Shown: positions 1 to 8,789, numbered from the stretch's first letter. The stretch is 37,188 nucleotides of DNA from Spirabiliibacterium pneumoniae (GCF_014884995.1 NZ_JABMII010000002.1:1-37188), one strand, 5' to 3'. Program-made: numbers and translations. Notes: generated by a model not told the origin, from the letters alone.

Positions 1-49
1 AAACACCACACAAAATTTTCTGTTAAACCTAACGTAAAGGACACAAAAA

Positions 50-1816
50 ATGAAACCAACATTCAAAACAACTGCATTGGCTATCCTCATCTCCCTCGGT
101 GCTGTCGCCTGTGGCTCGAGTGGTGGTGGCAGTAGCTCATCAAATAATGGGTTAGATAAAACAGAAAAAACACTCTTAGAACAATTAAAAGAAACTCAAA
201 AAGCTGCGCAACATACTCAAGAAAAACTTTCTCAAGCACAAAAAGATCTTGCACAAGCCAAACAGAAAAACGAACAAGCTAACACTGCCCTAGCTCGAGC
301 TGAAAAAGAAGTTGATAAAACTAAACAAATTCAGAAAAAAGCAGAACAAGACGCCCAAAATGCGCAAGCAGAGCTAACGAAAGTAAAGGCTTCACAAACC
401 CAAGAGAATACCGAAAAAGCAAAGCATCTCAAAGCTCTTGAAACAAAAGTGCAACAAACAAAAGATGTACTTAAAGCCGCACAAGAAAGAGCTCAAAATG
501 CCGAAGCTGCCGCAAGCGCAGCACTGAAAGCAAGAGAAAAAGCCGAACAAACCGCACTTTTAGCAAAACAAGCTGCTGAACAAGCAAAAGCCGCACAGCT
601 AAGTGCTGAAGCTGACAAAATTCAAGCAGTGAAAACGGCTGAAGAAAAAGCAAAGCAAGCCCAAGCACAAGCAAACGCAGCGAAAAAACAAGCACAAGAC
701 GCCAAAGCACAAGCTGATGCCGCACAGAAAGCTAAAGAAAGTGCCGAACAAACCGCACTTTTAGCAAAACAAGCTGCTGAACAAGCAAAAGCCGCACAGC
801 TAAGTGTAGAAGCTGACAAAATTCAAGCAGTGAAAGTGGCTGAAGATAAATTACAACAAGCCGAAAAAAACAAAGCCGAAGCAGAAAAAGCACTCACCGA
901 CGCACAAACTAAAGCAAAAGTACTGCAAGCCCAACTGACTGAATTAGAAAAACAAGCCCAGCAAAAAGAAGAAGCACTGAAAAATGCTCTCGCTGATGCG
1001 AAAAAATGGGAAAGTAAAGTGCCTTCTGAAATTCGCAGAGAACTAGAGCGCACCAAAGATTTTATTTTTTTCACTCGTTTCAGAAATAATGCAAATGCTG
1101 AAAATTTTAGCACATTACCAACTAAAACTGCCGACGGTGATTTGCGTGATTTTCTATTTTTAAGTGATGATACTGGTGCTTTCAAAAATTATGCCACACA
1201 AGAAAATGGCAGTAAAAAAATTTATACAACTTACCGTTACCATGAAGATAATGCTTATATTGCCGAAGTGTTCTATGATGATTTTAAAAAATCAGTCATA
1301 CTCTATGGTGGTGATGCTACACCTGCTAAAGCTCTAGATACGTTAAAAACAAAAGGTGAAGTGACTTATGATGTACACACTTCGCCTGGCTTACAACGAA
1401 ATTGGGAGGTGTTTTATGACTTTGTATTAAAGGCTAATTTTGATAAAAAAACTATCCATGGTCAAGTTACTCCAAAAGACAATGAAGTACTCAAAAATCA
1501 AAACACTTATTTTGGTAAAGTCGTACTAAGAGAAACTCCAATTAATACTGACAATGACGTTCTCAGCTTCAAAGGTGAAGTCGACTTCTACAAAAAAGAC
1601 TTAAAAACAATAAATGAATCAGGCTCATATCAAGGTTTATTTATCGGTCCACAAGCTCATAAAGTCGTTGGGCGCGTAGGGAGCGGAACAACATTTATCG
1701 GTAATGTCCAAAATGAATCTGAATCAACAGGCAAATTTATGGGCGGGCCAACTATGGGAATAACAGGAACTTCAAACGTTCCTCTCTCTGACATATTTAC
1801 AGGTAACAAACAGTAA
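50..1816 (+). CDS. Slam-dependent-type surface lipoprotein with coiled-coil stalk and C-terminal beta-barrel domain
   Basis: 588 residues. The N-terminus is a lipoprotein signal peptide with a lipobox ending LGAVAC, so Cys21 should be lipidated; a flexible Gly/Ser tether (GSSGGGSSSSNNG) follows. Residues about 36-325 are an Ala/Lys/Glu/Gln-rich heptad-like stretch without prolines, predicted as a long coiled-coil stalk. Residues about 340-588 change character to alternating beta strands rich in Gly, Phe and Tyr, resembling the small beta-barrel domain of TbpB-like surface lipoproteins. A 67-codon unit in the stalk is duplicated (542-646 and 743-847). AAAGGA before the ATG is a good ribosome site. 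The next gene, 30 bp downstream, is a Slam translocon, which in this family usually exports the neighbouring lipoprotein to the outer surface. The ligand is unknown; no haem- or transferrin-binding signature was recognised. The gene is visibly more AT-rich than the Slam gene. Confidence 0.8.
   Translation: MKPTFKTTALAILISLGAVACGSSGGGSSSSNNGLDKTEKTLLEQLKETQKAAQHTQEKLSQAQKDLAQAKQKNEQANTALARAEKEVDKTKQIQKKAEQDAQNAQAELTKVKASQTQENTEKAKHLKALETKVQQTKDVLKAAQERAQNAEAAASAALKAREKAEQTALLAKQAAEQAKAAQLSAEADKIQAVKTAEEKAKQAQAQANAAKKQAQDAKAQADAAQKAKESAEQTALLAKQAAEQAKAAQLSVEADKIQAVKVAEDKLQQAEKNKAEAEKALTDAQTKAKVLQAQLTELEKQAQQKEEALKNALADAKKWESKVPSEIRRELERTKDFIFFTRFRNNANAENFSTLPTKTADGDLRDFLFLSDDTGAFKNYATQENGSKKIYTTYRYHEDNAYIAEVFYDDFKKSVILYGGDATPAKALDTLKTKGEVTYDVHTSPGLQRNWEVFYDFVLKANFDKKTIHGQVTPKDNEVLKNQNTYFGKVVLRETPINTDNDVLSFKGEVDFYKKDLKTINESGSYQGLFIGPQAHKVVGRVGSGTTFIGNVQNESESTGKFMGGPTMGITGTSNVPLSDIFTGNKQ
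542..847 (+). repeat. Two-copy 105-bp in-frame direct repeat, period 201 bp
   Basis: Bases 542-646 and 743-847 are nearly identical and lie in the same frame of the lipoprotein stalk. Each begins with codons for AEQTALLAKQAAEQAKAAQL. The period is exactly 201 bp (67 codons), so gain or loss of a unit would lengthen or shorten the coiled coil without a frameshift. Each copy contains one uptake signal (ACCGCACTT at 551-559 and 752-760). Confidence 0.85.
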
Positions 1817-1846
1817 CGCCTGAAGGGCCTGTTTTACAAAATCGTT

Positions 1847-3259
1847 ATGAAAAAATTATCTGTTTTAGTTTTATTGCCGCTCTCGGCTGTGGCGGTTAGC
1901 CCGGCGTTTAAGCCGGAGGCGGTCACACAAGTGGCGAAGCCCGTGGCACCCGAGCAGGCGGTGGTGCGTTCGCGTGCTGCGGGGCAGTTGGCGTTTTCAC
2001 TCGATGAATTGGCGCACAATTTGCCGTTGTGTGAGCGAGTGCTGAATTTAGCGATTGCTCAGCGCCGTTACAATGTGGTAGAACGGGTGCTGCCTGTTTA
2101 CCGCATGTTTGGTTCGCACGACCCGATTTTGGTGCTGTTTGCCCAAGGGGCAATGGCAAAATCCCGTGGGGAGTTTGATGAGGCAGTGTCGAAATTTGAA
2201 GACATTCTGGAGCGCAATGCGCAGCTTAACCCTGTGCGCATTGAACTGGCAACCGCACTTTTTGAAAGCCAGCAAAATAACGCGGCACGTGCGGCATTTG
2301 AGCAAGCCCGCACTTTTAACCCACCTGCGGAAATTCACGCCTTGATTAACCACTATCTGCGTGCGTTGGATAACCGTGAGCGTTGGCAAATCAGTGCCAA
2401 TGCCAACTATTTACGCACCCACAATGTCAACAACACCAGCAGCGAGCGACGGATTGAGAACAGCGGCTTTATCAAAAACGACGATATGCTGCCGCAATCG
2501 GCGCACGGGCTGGCGTATTCTTTCAATCTTGCTAAGGATTGGAACCTGCGTGGGCATAATTATCTCGCCTTTGAGAATAATCTGTTCGGCAAATATTATT
2601 GGGATAACAAAGACTACAACGATGTGCTTAACCGCACTTTAGTGGGGCTGGCGCATAAAAGTGCGGTGCAATCCGTGCGCCTATTGCCCTTTGCCGAATG
2701 GCGCTGGGTGGCGGGCAGCCGTTATCAGCGCAGTGTGGGCGTGCGCGCGGAGTGGAACCGTTGGCTGAGCGACCGCTGGCAGCTCTCACTGGCGGGCGAA
2801 TACGCCAAAGCACATTATCCTGACAACCCTGAACTCAACGGGTTTAACCAACTCGGCTCCGCCACGCTGCTGTGGCTGGCAGGCGCGAAAACCTATCTCT
2901 ACACGGGCGTGGATTTCAACCGTGAAAAAACCGCCACTCGTAGGTTGTCGAATGACACCAAAACACTGCGCGTTGGCATTGGGCAAGAATGGCCGTGGAA
3001 TATTGCCACGCGCTTGGGCGTTTCCGTTGCCAAGCGCGATTACAAAGCGCCTGCCAAGCTCGGCGGCATTCTGCCACTGGGCAAAGTGCGGTCAGACACC
3101 TTTTACAACGCCAATCTCACCGTGTGGAAACGAGATTGGCAATGGCAAGGCTTTACACCCAAAGTGCAGCTAAGTTGGAAGAAACAGCGCAGCAATCTAC
3201 CAACGCTGTATTCGTACACCGAGAAAAATATCAACTTAGTGATCACAAGGGATTTCTAA
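1847..3259 (+). CDS. Surface lipoprotein assembly modifier (Slam, DUF560 family)
   Basis: 470 residues. A Sec signal peptide (MKKLSVLVLLPLSAVAVSPA) is followed by an alpha-helical, TPR-like periplasmic region (about 45-165; repeated helix pairs such as RRYNVVERVLPVYRMF). From about residue 170 there is a transmembrane beta barrel with alternating aromatic strands, ending in NLVITRDF with the C-terminal Phe typical of Bam-assembled outer-membrane proteins. Slam proteins move specific lipoproteins across the outer membrane. Length and two-domain layout fit the family. The gene follows the lipoprotein by 30 bp, so the two are probably co-transcribed. No strong Shine-Dalgarno sits directly before the ATG; an AAGGG lies about 18 bases upstream. 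Several uptake signals lie inside the gene. Base composition is more GC-rich than the partner gene. Confidence 0.85.
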   Translation: MKKLSVLVLLPLSAVAVSPAFKPEAVTQVAKPVAPEQAVVRSRAAGQLAFSLDELAHNLPLCERVLNLAIAQRRYNVVERVLPVYRMFGSHDPILVLFAQGAMAKSRGEFDEAVSKFEDILERNAQLNPVRIELATALFESQQNNAARAAFEQARTFNPPAEIHALINHYLRALDNRERWQISANANYLRTHNVNNTSSERRIENSGFIKNDDMLPQSAHGLAYSFNLAKDWNLRGHNYLAFENNLFGKYYWDNKDYNDVLNRTLVGLAHKSAVQSVRLLPFAEWRWVAGSRYQRSVGVRAEWNRWLSDRWQLSLAGEYAKAHYPDNPELNGFNQLGSATLLWLAGAKTYLYTGVDFNREKTATRRLSNDTKTLRVGIGQEWPWNIATRLGVSVAKRDYKAPAKLGGILPLGKVRSDTFYNANLTVWKRDWQWQGFTPKVQLSWKKQRSNLPTLYSYTEKNINLVITRDF

Positions 3260-3263
3260 TCAC

Positions 3264-3296
3264 AAAGTGCGGTTGATTTTTAACCGCACTTTTTTC
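3264..3296 (+). terminator. Terminator built from an inverted uptake-signal pair
   Basis: AAAGTGCGGTT (3264-3274) and AACCGCACTTT (3282-3292) form an 11-bp perfect stem with a 7-base loop, followed by a T run. It lies just after the Slam stop codon and abuts the convergent corB stop, so it ends the lipoprotein-Slam unit. Confidence 0.75.
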
Positions 3297-4581
3297 AACT
3301 TTTTTTATCTTTTGGTGGAACTGATTTACGCACAACTTTGGCGAGTTTGACCATATTATCTCCCACCTCAACAATGGTCACCAGCAAGCCCTCAATTTGG
3401 CATACCTCGCCCACAGGTGGGATTTCTTCTAAATGCTCCAAAATCAGTCCGTTAAACGTGCGAGGACCTTCAGTAGAAAGCCCCCAGCCGAAGAGTTTAT
3501 TCAGATCGCGAATGTTGGCCTGCCCTTCAATCAACACCGAACCATCCGATTGCTCGGTGACTTCTTCTTCAATGGAGGGGGTCATCGATGTGGTAAATTC
3601 ACCGACGATCTCCTCTAAAATGTCTTCCAGTGTCACCAACCCTTTGATGTCGCCATACTCATCAACAACCAAACCAATGCGCTCTTTATTATTTTTAAAG
3701 TTGAGTAATTGGGTATTCAGCGGCGTGCCTTCAGGGATAAAATAGATCTCATCAGCGGCGCGGATCAAGATCTCTTTATTAAATTCGTTTTTATCTAGCA
3801 TCAGACGATATGCCTCTCGCACACGCAGCATGCCGATCACATTTTCGTCCATATTACCTTTATAAAGCACAATACGGCTATGGGCGGAGTGGTTAAGCTG
3901 GCGCATAATCGCGCGCCAATCGTCTTCCACATCAATTCCACCAATGTCGTTGCGCGGCACCATGATGTCATCGACTGTCACCTGCTCAAGATCTAGAATG
4001 GACAGCAACATCTGTTGGTGAGCGGAGGGAATAAATTTACCCGATTCATGCACAATGCTGCGCAATTCATCTTGGCTAATGGTTTGCACTTTCTGCCCCA
4101 CTTTGATGCCAAACAGGCGAATCAGCCCGTTGGTGAAGGCGTTAATCAGTAACACCAGCGGCAGCGAAATTTTCAGCAACAGTGAGAGAAAATGGCTGCT
4201 GGTAAAGCCTACCCGCTCAGGGTGCATTGCGGCCAGCGTTTTCGGCAAAATTTCAGAAAACACCAGCATAAAAAAGGTCAACAGCCCCGTTGCGATCGCA
4301 ACACCTGCATCGCCATAGAGACGCATGCCTAAAATGGTGGCGATGGCGGAGGCGAGAATATTGACAAGATTGTTAAAAATCAGCACAAGCCCGAGCAAGG
4401 TATCGGTGCGTTTGAGGAGTTTTTCTGCCTTTTGTGCGCCGCGGTGACCTTGTTCTGCCATAAAGCGCATGCGGTGGCGGTTGATTGAGAGTAACCCTGT
4501 TTCTGAGCCTGAGAAGTAGGCTGAACAAAAAAGAAGAATAACTAATGCGATAAACAGTGTACTCGTGGGGATACTGTCCAA
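3295..4581 (-). CDS. corB: CNNM/CorC (HlyC-type) membrane protein with CBS domains
   Basis: 428 residues. The N-terminal third (1-190) is the CNNM/DUF21 membrane domain: hydrophobic segments starting TLFIALVILLFCSAYFSGSE, with the conserved SGSETGLLSINRHR turn. Two CBS domains follow (about 200-330, with VDDIMVPRNDI and GLVTLEDILEEIVGE), then a CorC/HlyC C-terminal domain (about 345-420). The family is linked to Mg2+/Co2+ transport or its regulation in the inner membrane; its E. coli relative is YfjD (CorB). The reading frame starts at a TTG at 4579-4581; AAGGA eight bases upstream supports it and no closer ATG fits. It lies downstream of ypjD in the same orientation. The same ffh/ypjD/yfjD neighbourhood occurs in other gammaproteobacteria. 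Confidence 0.85.
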   Translation of the reverse strand: MDSIPTSTLFIALVILLFCSAYFSGSETGLLSINRHRMRFMAEQGHRGAQKAEKLLKRTDTLLGLVLIFNNLVNILASAIATILGMRLYGDAGVAIATGLLTFFMLVFSEILPKTLAAMHPERVGFTSSHFLSLLLKISLPLVLLINAFTNGLIRLFGIKVGQKVQTISQDELRSIVHESGKFIPSAHQQMLLSILDLEQVTVDDIMVPRNDIGGIDVEDDWRAIMRQLNHSAHSRIVLYKGNMDENVIGMLRVREAYRLMLDKNEFNKEILIRAADEIYFIPEGTPLNTQLLNFKNNKERIGLVVDEYGDIKGLVTLEDILEEIVGEFTTSMTPSIEEEVTEQSDGSVLIEGQANIRDLNKLFGWGLSTEGPRTFNGLILEHLEEIPPVGEVCQIEGLLVTIVEVGDNMVKLAKVVRKSVPPKDKKS

Positions 4582-4613
4582 AAATGTGTTCCTTGTGTTG
4601 GTAAATCAACTGC

Positions 4614-4641
4614 AAAGTGCGGTTTGAACCGACCGCACTTT
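4614..4641. terminator. Inverted uptake-signal pair between ypjD and corB
   Basis: AAAGTGCGGT (4614-4623) and ACCGCACTTT (4632-4641) form a 10-bp stem with an 8-base loop. It lies between the ypjD stop and the corB start. Neither strand has a clear T run after it, so it could be a weak terminator, an mRNA-stabilising hairpin, or simply a paired uptake signal. Confidence 0.45.
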
Positions 4642-4650
4642 ACCCTAACT

Positions 4651-5454
4651 TTAAAGTGTTAAAAATGTTCTGCTGCCAAAATAGGCAACCGTGAGAAGAA
4701 TCATACCTGAAATTGTGTAAATTAGCACCCTCTTTCCGCGCCAATGGAGTTTTTGATGGCCAATCAGCAACAAGCCGAAAACAATCCACGCCAAAAATGA
4801 GAAAGTCGCTTTTTGGATTTGCTCTGGCGCGAAAAAATTATGCAGCGAAATAGCGCCACTGAGCAGCGCTAATGTGAGTAGCATTTCACCTACGGCTAAC
4901 AGTTTGAAAAACTGCCGCTGCACACTCATAATAGATGGGATCATCGGCGAAAAAACAATTTTTTTGCGCTTGAGTTTATAATCCAGCCAACTAAGCTGAA
5001 AAGCAAATAATGTGGCGATAAAACACACTGCATAAGACACCAAGGCGAGCGTAATATGGGTTAAAAGTGCGGTGTTATCGTTAAAATACGCCACCACATG
5101 GCCTGGGATCAGCGCGCCTGCCAAAATGCTCAACATCGCTATACTATACACCACTGGCAACAAAAACCATAAGGTGTTGAGATGCGACAATGCCATAGTC
5201 ATTAACAACACCACCAACAGCGCCATTAAATTAAGAATGTTGAGCAAAGTGAAGTTAAATGGCGGCTGGCCGTGGGAAAACAACTGATAGATAAACACGC
5301 CGTGGAGAATCAAAGCAAGGGCTGAAATCAAGACAAAACGACCACGCTTAGGGCGCGACTCGCTACCTTGCGTTTGCGCATGCAGCAACTGTGGCAACAG
5401 CGACAGCGTACACACAAGATACGCAATTATGGCTAAACTGGCGAAAAACATCAT
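4651..5454 (-). CDS. ypjD: Inner-membrane protein YpjD, cytochrome c assembly (CcsA-like) family
   Basis: 267 residues with about eight hydrophobic segments (for example ASLAIIAYLVCTLSLLPQLL at the N-terminus and VLIYTISGMILLTVAYFG near the C-terminus). This matches the size and topology of YpjD, a member of the CcsA/CcmF-like cytochrome c assembly family whose exact role is unsettled. The start ATG is at 5452-5454, in the sequence MMFFASL. It is divergent from ffh, with a shared 190-bp intergenic region, and lies upstream of corB in the same direction. The ypjD-next-to-ffh arrangement also occurs in E. coli. Confidence 0.85.
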   Translation of the reverse strand: MMFFASLAIIAYLVCTLSLLPQLLHAQTQGSESRPKRGRFVLISALALILHGVFIYQLFSHGQPPFNFTLLNILNLMALLVVLLMTMALSHLNTLWFLLPVVYSIAMLSILAGALIPGHVVAYFNDNTALLTHITLALVSYAVCFIATLFAFQLSWLDYKLKRKKIVFSPMIPSIMSVQRQFFKLLAVGEMLLTLALLSGAISLHNFFAPEQIQKATFSFLAWIVFGLLLIGHQKLHWRGKRVLIYTISGMILLTVAYFGSRTFLTL

Positions 5455-5593
5455 ACCTTGGATCTATCCATTAATTTCGAGATTGTGCTTTATTTTACGG
5501 CATTTTTAATTCTTTTTCCGCAAAAAGTAGCAGCTTTCACGGGAAATTGCTAGCTAAATGCCGATTCAAAGATGAAAAAATGCGGAAATTCGG

Positions 5594-5599
5594 TATAAT
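5594..5599 (+). promoter_or_regulatory. Likely -10 element of the ffh promoter
   Basis: A perfect TATAAT lies about 48 bases before the ffh start, in the region divergent from ypjD. No good -35 hexamer sits at the standard distance, so the promoter call rests on the -10 alone. Confidence 0.4.
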
Positions 5600-5646
5600 C
5601 ACCCCATTCAATGATAAAAACCGCAAAGTGCGGTACAAGGACGTTT

Positions 5647-7023
5647 ATGTTTGAAAATTTATCTGATCGCCTTTCCAAAACGCTACGTAATATCACAGGC
5701 CGCGGGCGTTTAACAGAAGACAATATCAAAGACACCTTGCGTGAAGTGCGCATGGCACTGCTCGAAGCCGACGTGGCACTGCCAGTTGTGCGCGAATTTA
5801 TCAGCAAAGTGAAAGAACGCGCTATTGGCGTTGAGGTCAACAAAAGTCTCACCCCAGGCCAAGAGTTCGTCAAAATTGTTCAAGCCGAGCTTGAGCAAGC
5901 CATGGGCGAAGTTAACGAAAGTCTCAATCTTGCTACTCAGCCGCCAGCGGTGATTTTAATGGCAGGCCTACAAGGGGCGGGTAAAACCACCAGCGTGGGT
6001 AAACTGGCCAAATTCCTGCGTGAACGACACAAGAAAAAGGTGTTGGTCGTTTCCGCCGACGTGTATCGACCTGCTGCGATTAAACAGCTAGAAACCTTAG
6101 CCCAGAGCGTTGGGGTGGATTTTTACCCATCCCTTACCAGCCAAAACCCGATTGAGATTGCACAAAGTGCGCTGGCTGAAGCAAAACTTAAATTCTACGA
6201 TGTCTTGATTGTCGACACCGCAGGCCGATTGCACGTTGACAGCGAAATGATGGATGAGATCAAAGCTGTACACTGCGCACTCAACCCCGTAGAAACGCTG
6301 TTCACTGTGGATGCCATGACGGGGCAAGACGCCGCCAACACCGCCAAAGCCTTTAACGAAGCCTTGCCTCTGACAGGGGTGATTTTAACCAAAGTGGATG
6401 GTGATGCACGCGGCGGTGCGGCGCTTTCCATTCGCCAAATCACAGGCAAACCAATTAAATTTTTAGGGGTGGGTGAAAAAACCGACGCCCTTGAGCCATT
6501 CCACCCAGACCGCGTGGCTTCACGCATTTTGGGCATGGGCGATGTGTTGTCTTTAATTGAAGATATTCAGCGTAATGTAGATCACGAAAAAGCTGAAAAA
6601 ATGGCACAGAAGTTCAAAAAAGGTGATGATTTCACTCTTGAAGATTTTCGTGAACAGCTCATCCAAATGCGCAATATGGGCGGCATGATGAGTATGCTAG
6701 AAAAACTGCCAGGGGCGAAAAATTTACCGGATCACGTCAAAGGGCAAATGGACGATAAAATGTTCCATAAGATGGAGGCGATGATCAATTCGATGACGTT
6801 CAAAGAGCGACAAAAACCAGAGATCATCAAAGGTTCTCGTAAGCGTCGTATTGCCGCTGGTTCTGGCACACAGGTGCAAGATCTCAACAAAATGCTGAAA
6901 CAATTTACTGAAATGCAGCGCATGATGAAAAAAATGCGCAAAGGCGGCATGGCGAAAATGATGCGGGGCATGAAAGGGATGATGGGCGGTATGGGTGCGA
7001 TGGGAAATATGTTCCGTCGTTAA
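5647..7023 (+). CDS. ffh: Signal recognition particle protein Ffh (SRP54)
   Basis: 458 residues from the ATG at 5647 (MFENLSDRLSKTL), which has AAGGA six bases upstream. An in-frame ATG 12 codons earlier (5611) is rejected because the added residues are not family-like and overlap an uptake signal. Domain order: N domain (1-90), GTPase G domain (about 100-295) with the P-loop GLQGAGKTT, DTAGR and TKVDGDARGG, then a Met-rich M domain (about 325-458) ending in many MMKKM/MMGGM motifs. The M domain binds 4.5S RNA and signal sequences; with FtsY the protein targets nascent membrane proteins. The gene appears complete and normal in length. Confidence 0.97.
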   Translation: MFENLSDRLSKTLRNITGRGRLTEDNIKDTLREVRMALLEADVALPVVREFISKVKERAIGVEVNKSLTPGQEFVKIVQAELEQAMGEVNESLNLATQPPAVILMAGLQGAGKTTSVGKLAKFLRERHKKKVLVVSADVYRPAAIKQLETLAQSVGVDFYPSLTSQNPIEIAQSALAEAKLKFYDVLIVDTAGRLHVDSEMMDEIKAVHCALNPVETLFTVDAMTGQDAANTAKAFNEALPLTGVILTKVDGDARGGAALSIRQITGKPIKFLGVGEKTDALEPFHPDRVASRILGMGDVLSLIEDIQRNVDHEKAEKMAQKFKKGDDFTLEDFREQLIQMRNMGGMMSMLEKLPGAKNLPDHVKGQMDDKMFHKMEAMINSMTFKERQKPEIIKGSRKRRIAAGSGTQVQDLNKMLKQFTEMQRMMKKMRKGGMAKMMRGMKGMMGGMGAMGNMFRR

Positions 7024-7040
7024 TATATCAGCGTGATTGT

Positions 7041-7070
7041 AAACCGCACTTTAATACTAAAGTGCGGTTT
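7041..7070. terminator. Perfect inverted uptake-signal pair between ffh and pflA
   Basis: Bases 7041-7053 and 7058-7070 are a 13-bp perfect inverted repeat (AAACCGCACTTTA / TAAAGTGCGGTTT) with a 4-base loop. It lies between the convergent ffh and pflA genes and probably works as a bidirectional terminator. Confidence 0.65.
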
Positions 7071-7078
7071 AACTGACA

Positions 7079-7816
7079 TCAATACGTTACATTATTATGA
7101 TAACGCAATAAAATGGATTGAATATGATCCATTGTCTCCTTGCTTGGTGGCTGCACGTCTTCCAGCTCATACTTCTCGCCCATCGCCTCCCACTTATGCT
7201 GACCAAGTCGGTGATATGGCAGAAGCTCTACCTTCTCAATGTTCTGCATATCTTTGATAAACTCACCGAGCAGCGTCACCGAATGATCATCATCGGTGTA
7301 GCCTGGCACCACCACATAGCGGATCCACGTTTTTTGATTGCGTTTTTGCAAATAACGCGCAAACTCCAGCGTGCGTTTGTTCGGCACGCCGATCAAGTTG
7401 TGGTGAATGGTGTCGTCGAGTTGTTTTAAATCCAGCAGCACTAAATCTGTCACGTCCAACAGCTCGTCGATCACCGCATCATAACGGCGCACAAAGCCGT
7501 TGGTATCAAGGCAGGTGTGAATGCCCAGCTCTTTACACGCACGAAACCAGTCACGCACGAAAGCAGCTTGCAAAATGGCTTCGCCGCCCGAGGCTGTCAC
7601 ACCACCGCCTGATGCATTCATAAAGTGGCGGTAGGTCACCACCTCTTTCATCAGTTCTTCAACGGTGATTTCACGCCCGCCGTCTAAGTCCCACGTGTCG
7701 CGGTTGTGGCAATATTTGCAACGCATCAAGCAGCCTTGCATAAAAAGAATAAAACGAATCCCTGGCCCGTCCACTGTGCCACAGGATTCAAAAGAATGAA
7801 TACGCCCGATAGTCAT
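7079..7816 (-). CDS. pflA: Pyruvate formate-lyase activating enzyme
   Basis: 245 residues, a radical SAM enzyme that installs the glycyl radical on pyruvate formate-lyase under anaerobic conditions. The 4Fe-4S motif CxxxCxxC is at Cys29, Cys33 and Cys36 ([16 protein letters not shown]). The N-terminal [19 protein letters not shown] and the [13 protein letters not shown] segment are family hallmarks. GGAC six bases before the ATG is the likely ribosome site. pflB is not adjacent: the gene upstream on the same strand is a Nudix hydrolase, unlike the pflB-pflA order seen in Haemophilus. Length is standard. Confidence 0.95.
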   Translation of the reverse strand: MTIGRIHSFESCGTVDGPGIRFILFMQGCLMRCKYCHNRDTWDLDGGREITVEELMKEVVTYRHFMNASGGGVTASGGEAILQAAFVRDWFRACKELGIHTCLDTNGFVRRYDAVIDELLDVTDLVLLDLKQLDDTIHHNLIGVPNKRTLEFARYLQKRNQKTWIRYVVVPGYTDDDHSVTLLGEFIKDMQNIEKVELLPYHRLGQHKWEAMGEKYELEDVQPPSKETMDHIQSILLRYHNNVTY

Positions 7817-7898
7817 AATCTGTCCAACATAAAAAAAGTATCGTTAGTTTAGCGTAAAGTGCGCTTAATGGCGATAGTCGATGACGCGAAACCGCACT

Positions 7899-8300
7899 TT
7901 AATCTATCAATTGTTTTTGGTGAAGATACTCCACCACTAAGGTGGCGGCTTTAGAGCATTTAGCTAAATCGACGGAAGTAATCCAGACAAGCTCAGCAAT
8001 CTCGTTACTGGCTTGCAACTCGCCTGTATACTCCCCTTGATAACAGCTCATCACCACCATCACGCCTTCAGGTTTGCCATCGGCTTGTGCAGAAAAGCGA
8101 TCCACAAAGCGTAGGCTTGCCTCATCAAGGGTCACGTTAAGCTCTTCTTTCACTTCGCGAACGAGTGCTTGAGCATCTCTTTCGCCCGCCTCTCGCTTGC
8201 CACCTGGCAGGTAATAAGCCGTTTTATTATGTGAGCGGGTGACGAGCAGCTTGCGATTGTTGAGCACAATTAAGGCGAGTTTGTCGATATTGCCTGTCAT
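7899..8300 (-). CDS. Nudix hydrolase (MutT-like)
   Basis: 133 residues with a near-complete Nudix box: Gly34, Glu40, then REVKEE at 48-53. The usual Gly near the end of the box is Asn55. Preceded by the substrate-loop motif KTAYYLPGG. Such enzymes hydrolyse nucleoside diphosphates linked to another group; the substrate cannot be predicted here. The gene ends 82 bp before pflA on the same strand and may be co-transcribed with it. The intervening bases hold two uptake-signal-like sequences in opposite orientation but not a perfect hairpin. Confidence 0.85.
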   Translation of the reverse strand: MTGNIDKLALIVLNNRKLLVTRSHNKTAYYLPGGKREAGERDAQALVREVKEELNVTLDEASLRFVDRFSAQADGKPEGVMVVMSCYQGEYTGELQASNEIAELVWITSVDLAKCSKAATLVVEYLHQKQLID

Positions 8301-8369
8301 AAATCCTCCTATTTTGGGCGTATTGTAGAAAAGGCAGATTTTAAATGCAAAAATAAAATGCGAAATGTG

Positions 8370-8398
8370 TTGCTTTATTTTAATAGGCGTGTTCTAAT
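8370..8398 (+). promoter_or_regulatory. Candidate promoter of the cold-shock gene
   Basis: TTGCTT (8370-8375), a 17-bp spacer and TCTAAT (8393-8398). Transcription from about 8405 would give a 5' untranslated leader of about 155 bases, similar to the long structured leader of cspA-type mRNAs. The -35 match is only partial. Confidence 0.35.
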
Positions 8399-8560
8399 GC
8401 ATCCCAGCTAGACAACAGTTTATATAAAAGTTCGATATTTAGTACTTCCTTTTCACATTTTTGTTTTTTGAAAGTCCTTTAATACCATTCTCCATTAAAT
8501 TCTCGTATTAGCAACGTGCTTTGAAAGCAAAAATTAATTTTATAAAAGAAGGAAGACACT

Positions 8561-8770
8561 ATGTCTAAATTAACTGGTTCAGTAAAATGGTTCAACTCTA
8601 CTAAAGGTTTCGGCTTCATCACTCCTGCTGATGGCAGCAAGGATCTTTTCGTTCATTTCTCTGGCATTTTGGGCAACAACTACCGCACTTTAGAAGAAGG
8701 CGATAAAGTTGAATTCAACGTACAAGATTCTCAACGCGGCCCAGCTGCGATTGATGTTGCTGTTATTTAA
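8561..8770 (+). CDS. CspA-family cold-shock protein
   Basis: 69 residues, one cold-shock domain. It carries the RNA-binding motifs KGFGFI (RNP1, 15-20) and LFVHF (RNP2, 29-33), with VKWFN at 8-12. It should act as a single-stranded nucleic acid chaperone in the cytoplasm. Sequence is closer to CspA than to the CspD type. AGAAGGAAGACACT before the ATG is a strong ribosome site. A long, AT-rich leader and a strong terminator make it a single-gene unit. Confidence 0.95.
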   Translation: MSKLTGSVKWFNSTKGFGFITPADGSKDLFVHFSGILGNNYRTLEEGDKVEFNVQDSQRGPAAIDVAVI

Positions 8771-8789
8771 TAACACAAACATCAAAAAG

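Noticed and set aside
471-1185. Long antisense reading frames opposite the lipoprotein stalk
   Set aside because: They arise from the biased Ala/Lys/Gln codons of the coiled coil; products are low-complexity Leu/Cys/Ala strings with no ribosome sites.
5611-5646. Upstream in-frame start for ffh
   Set aside because: The 12 extra residues are not family-like, overlap an uptake signal, and the ATG at 5647 has a proper ribosome site.
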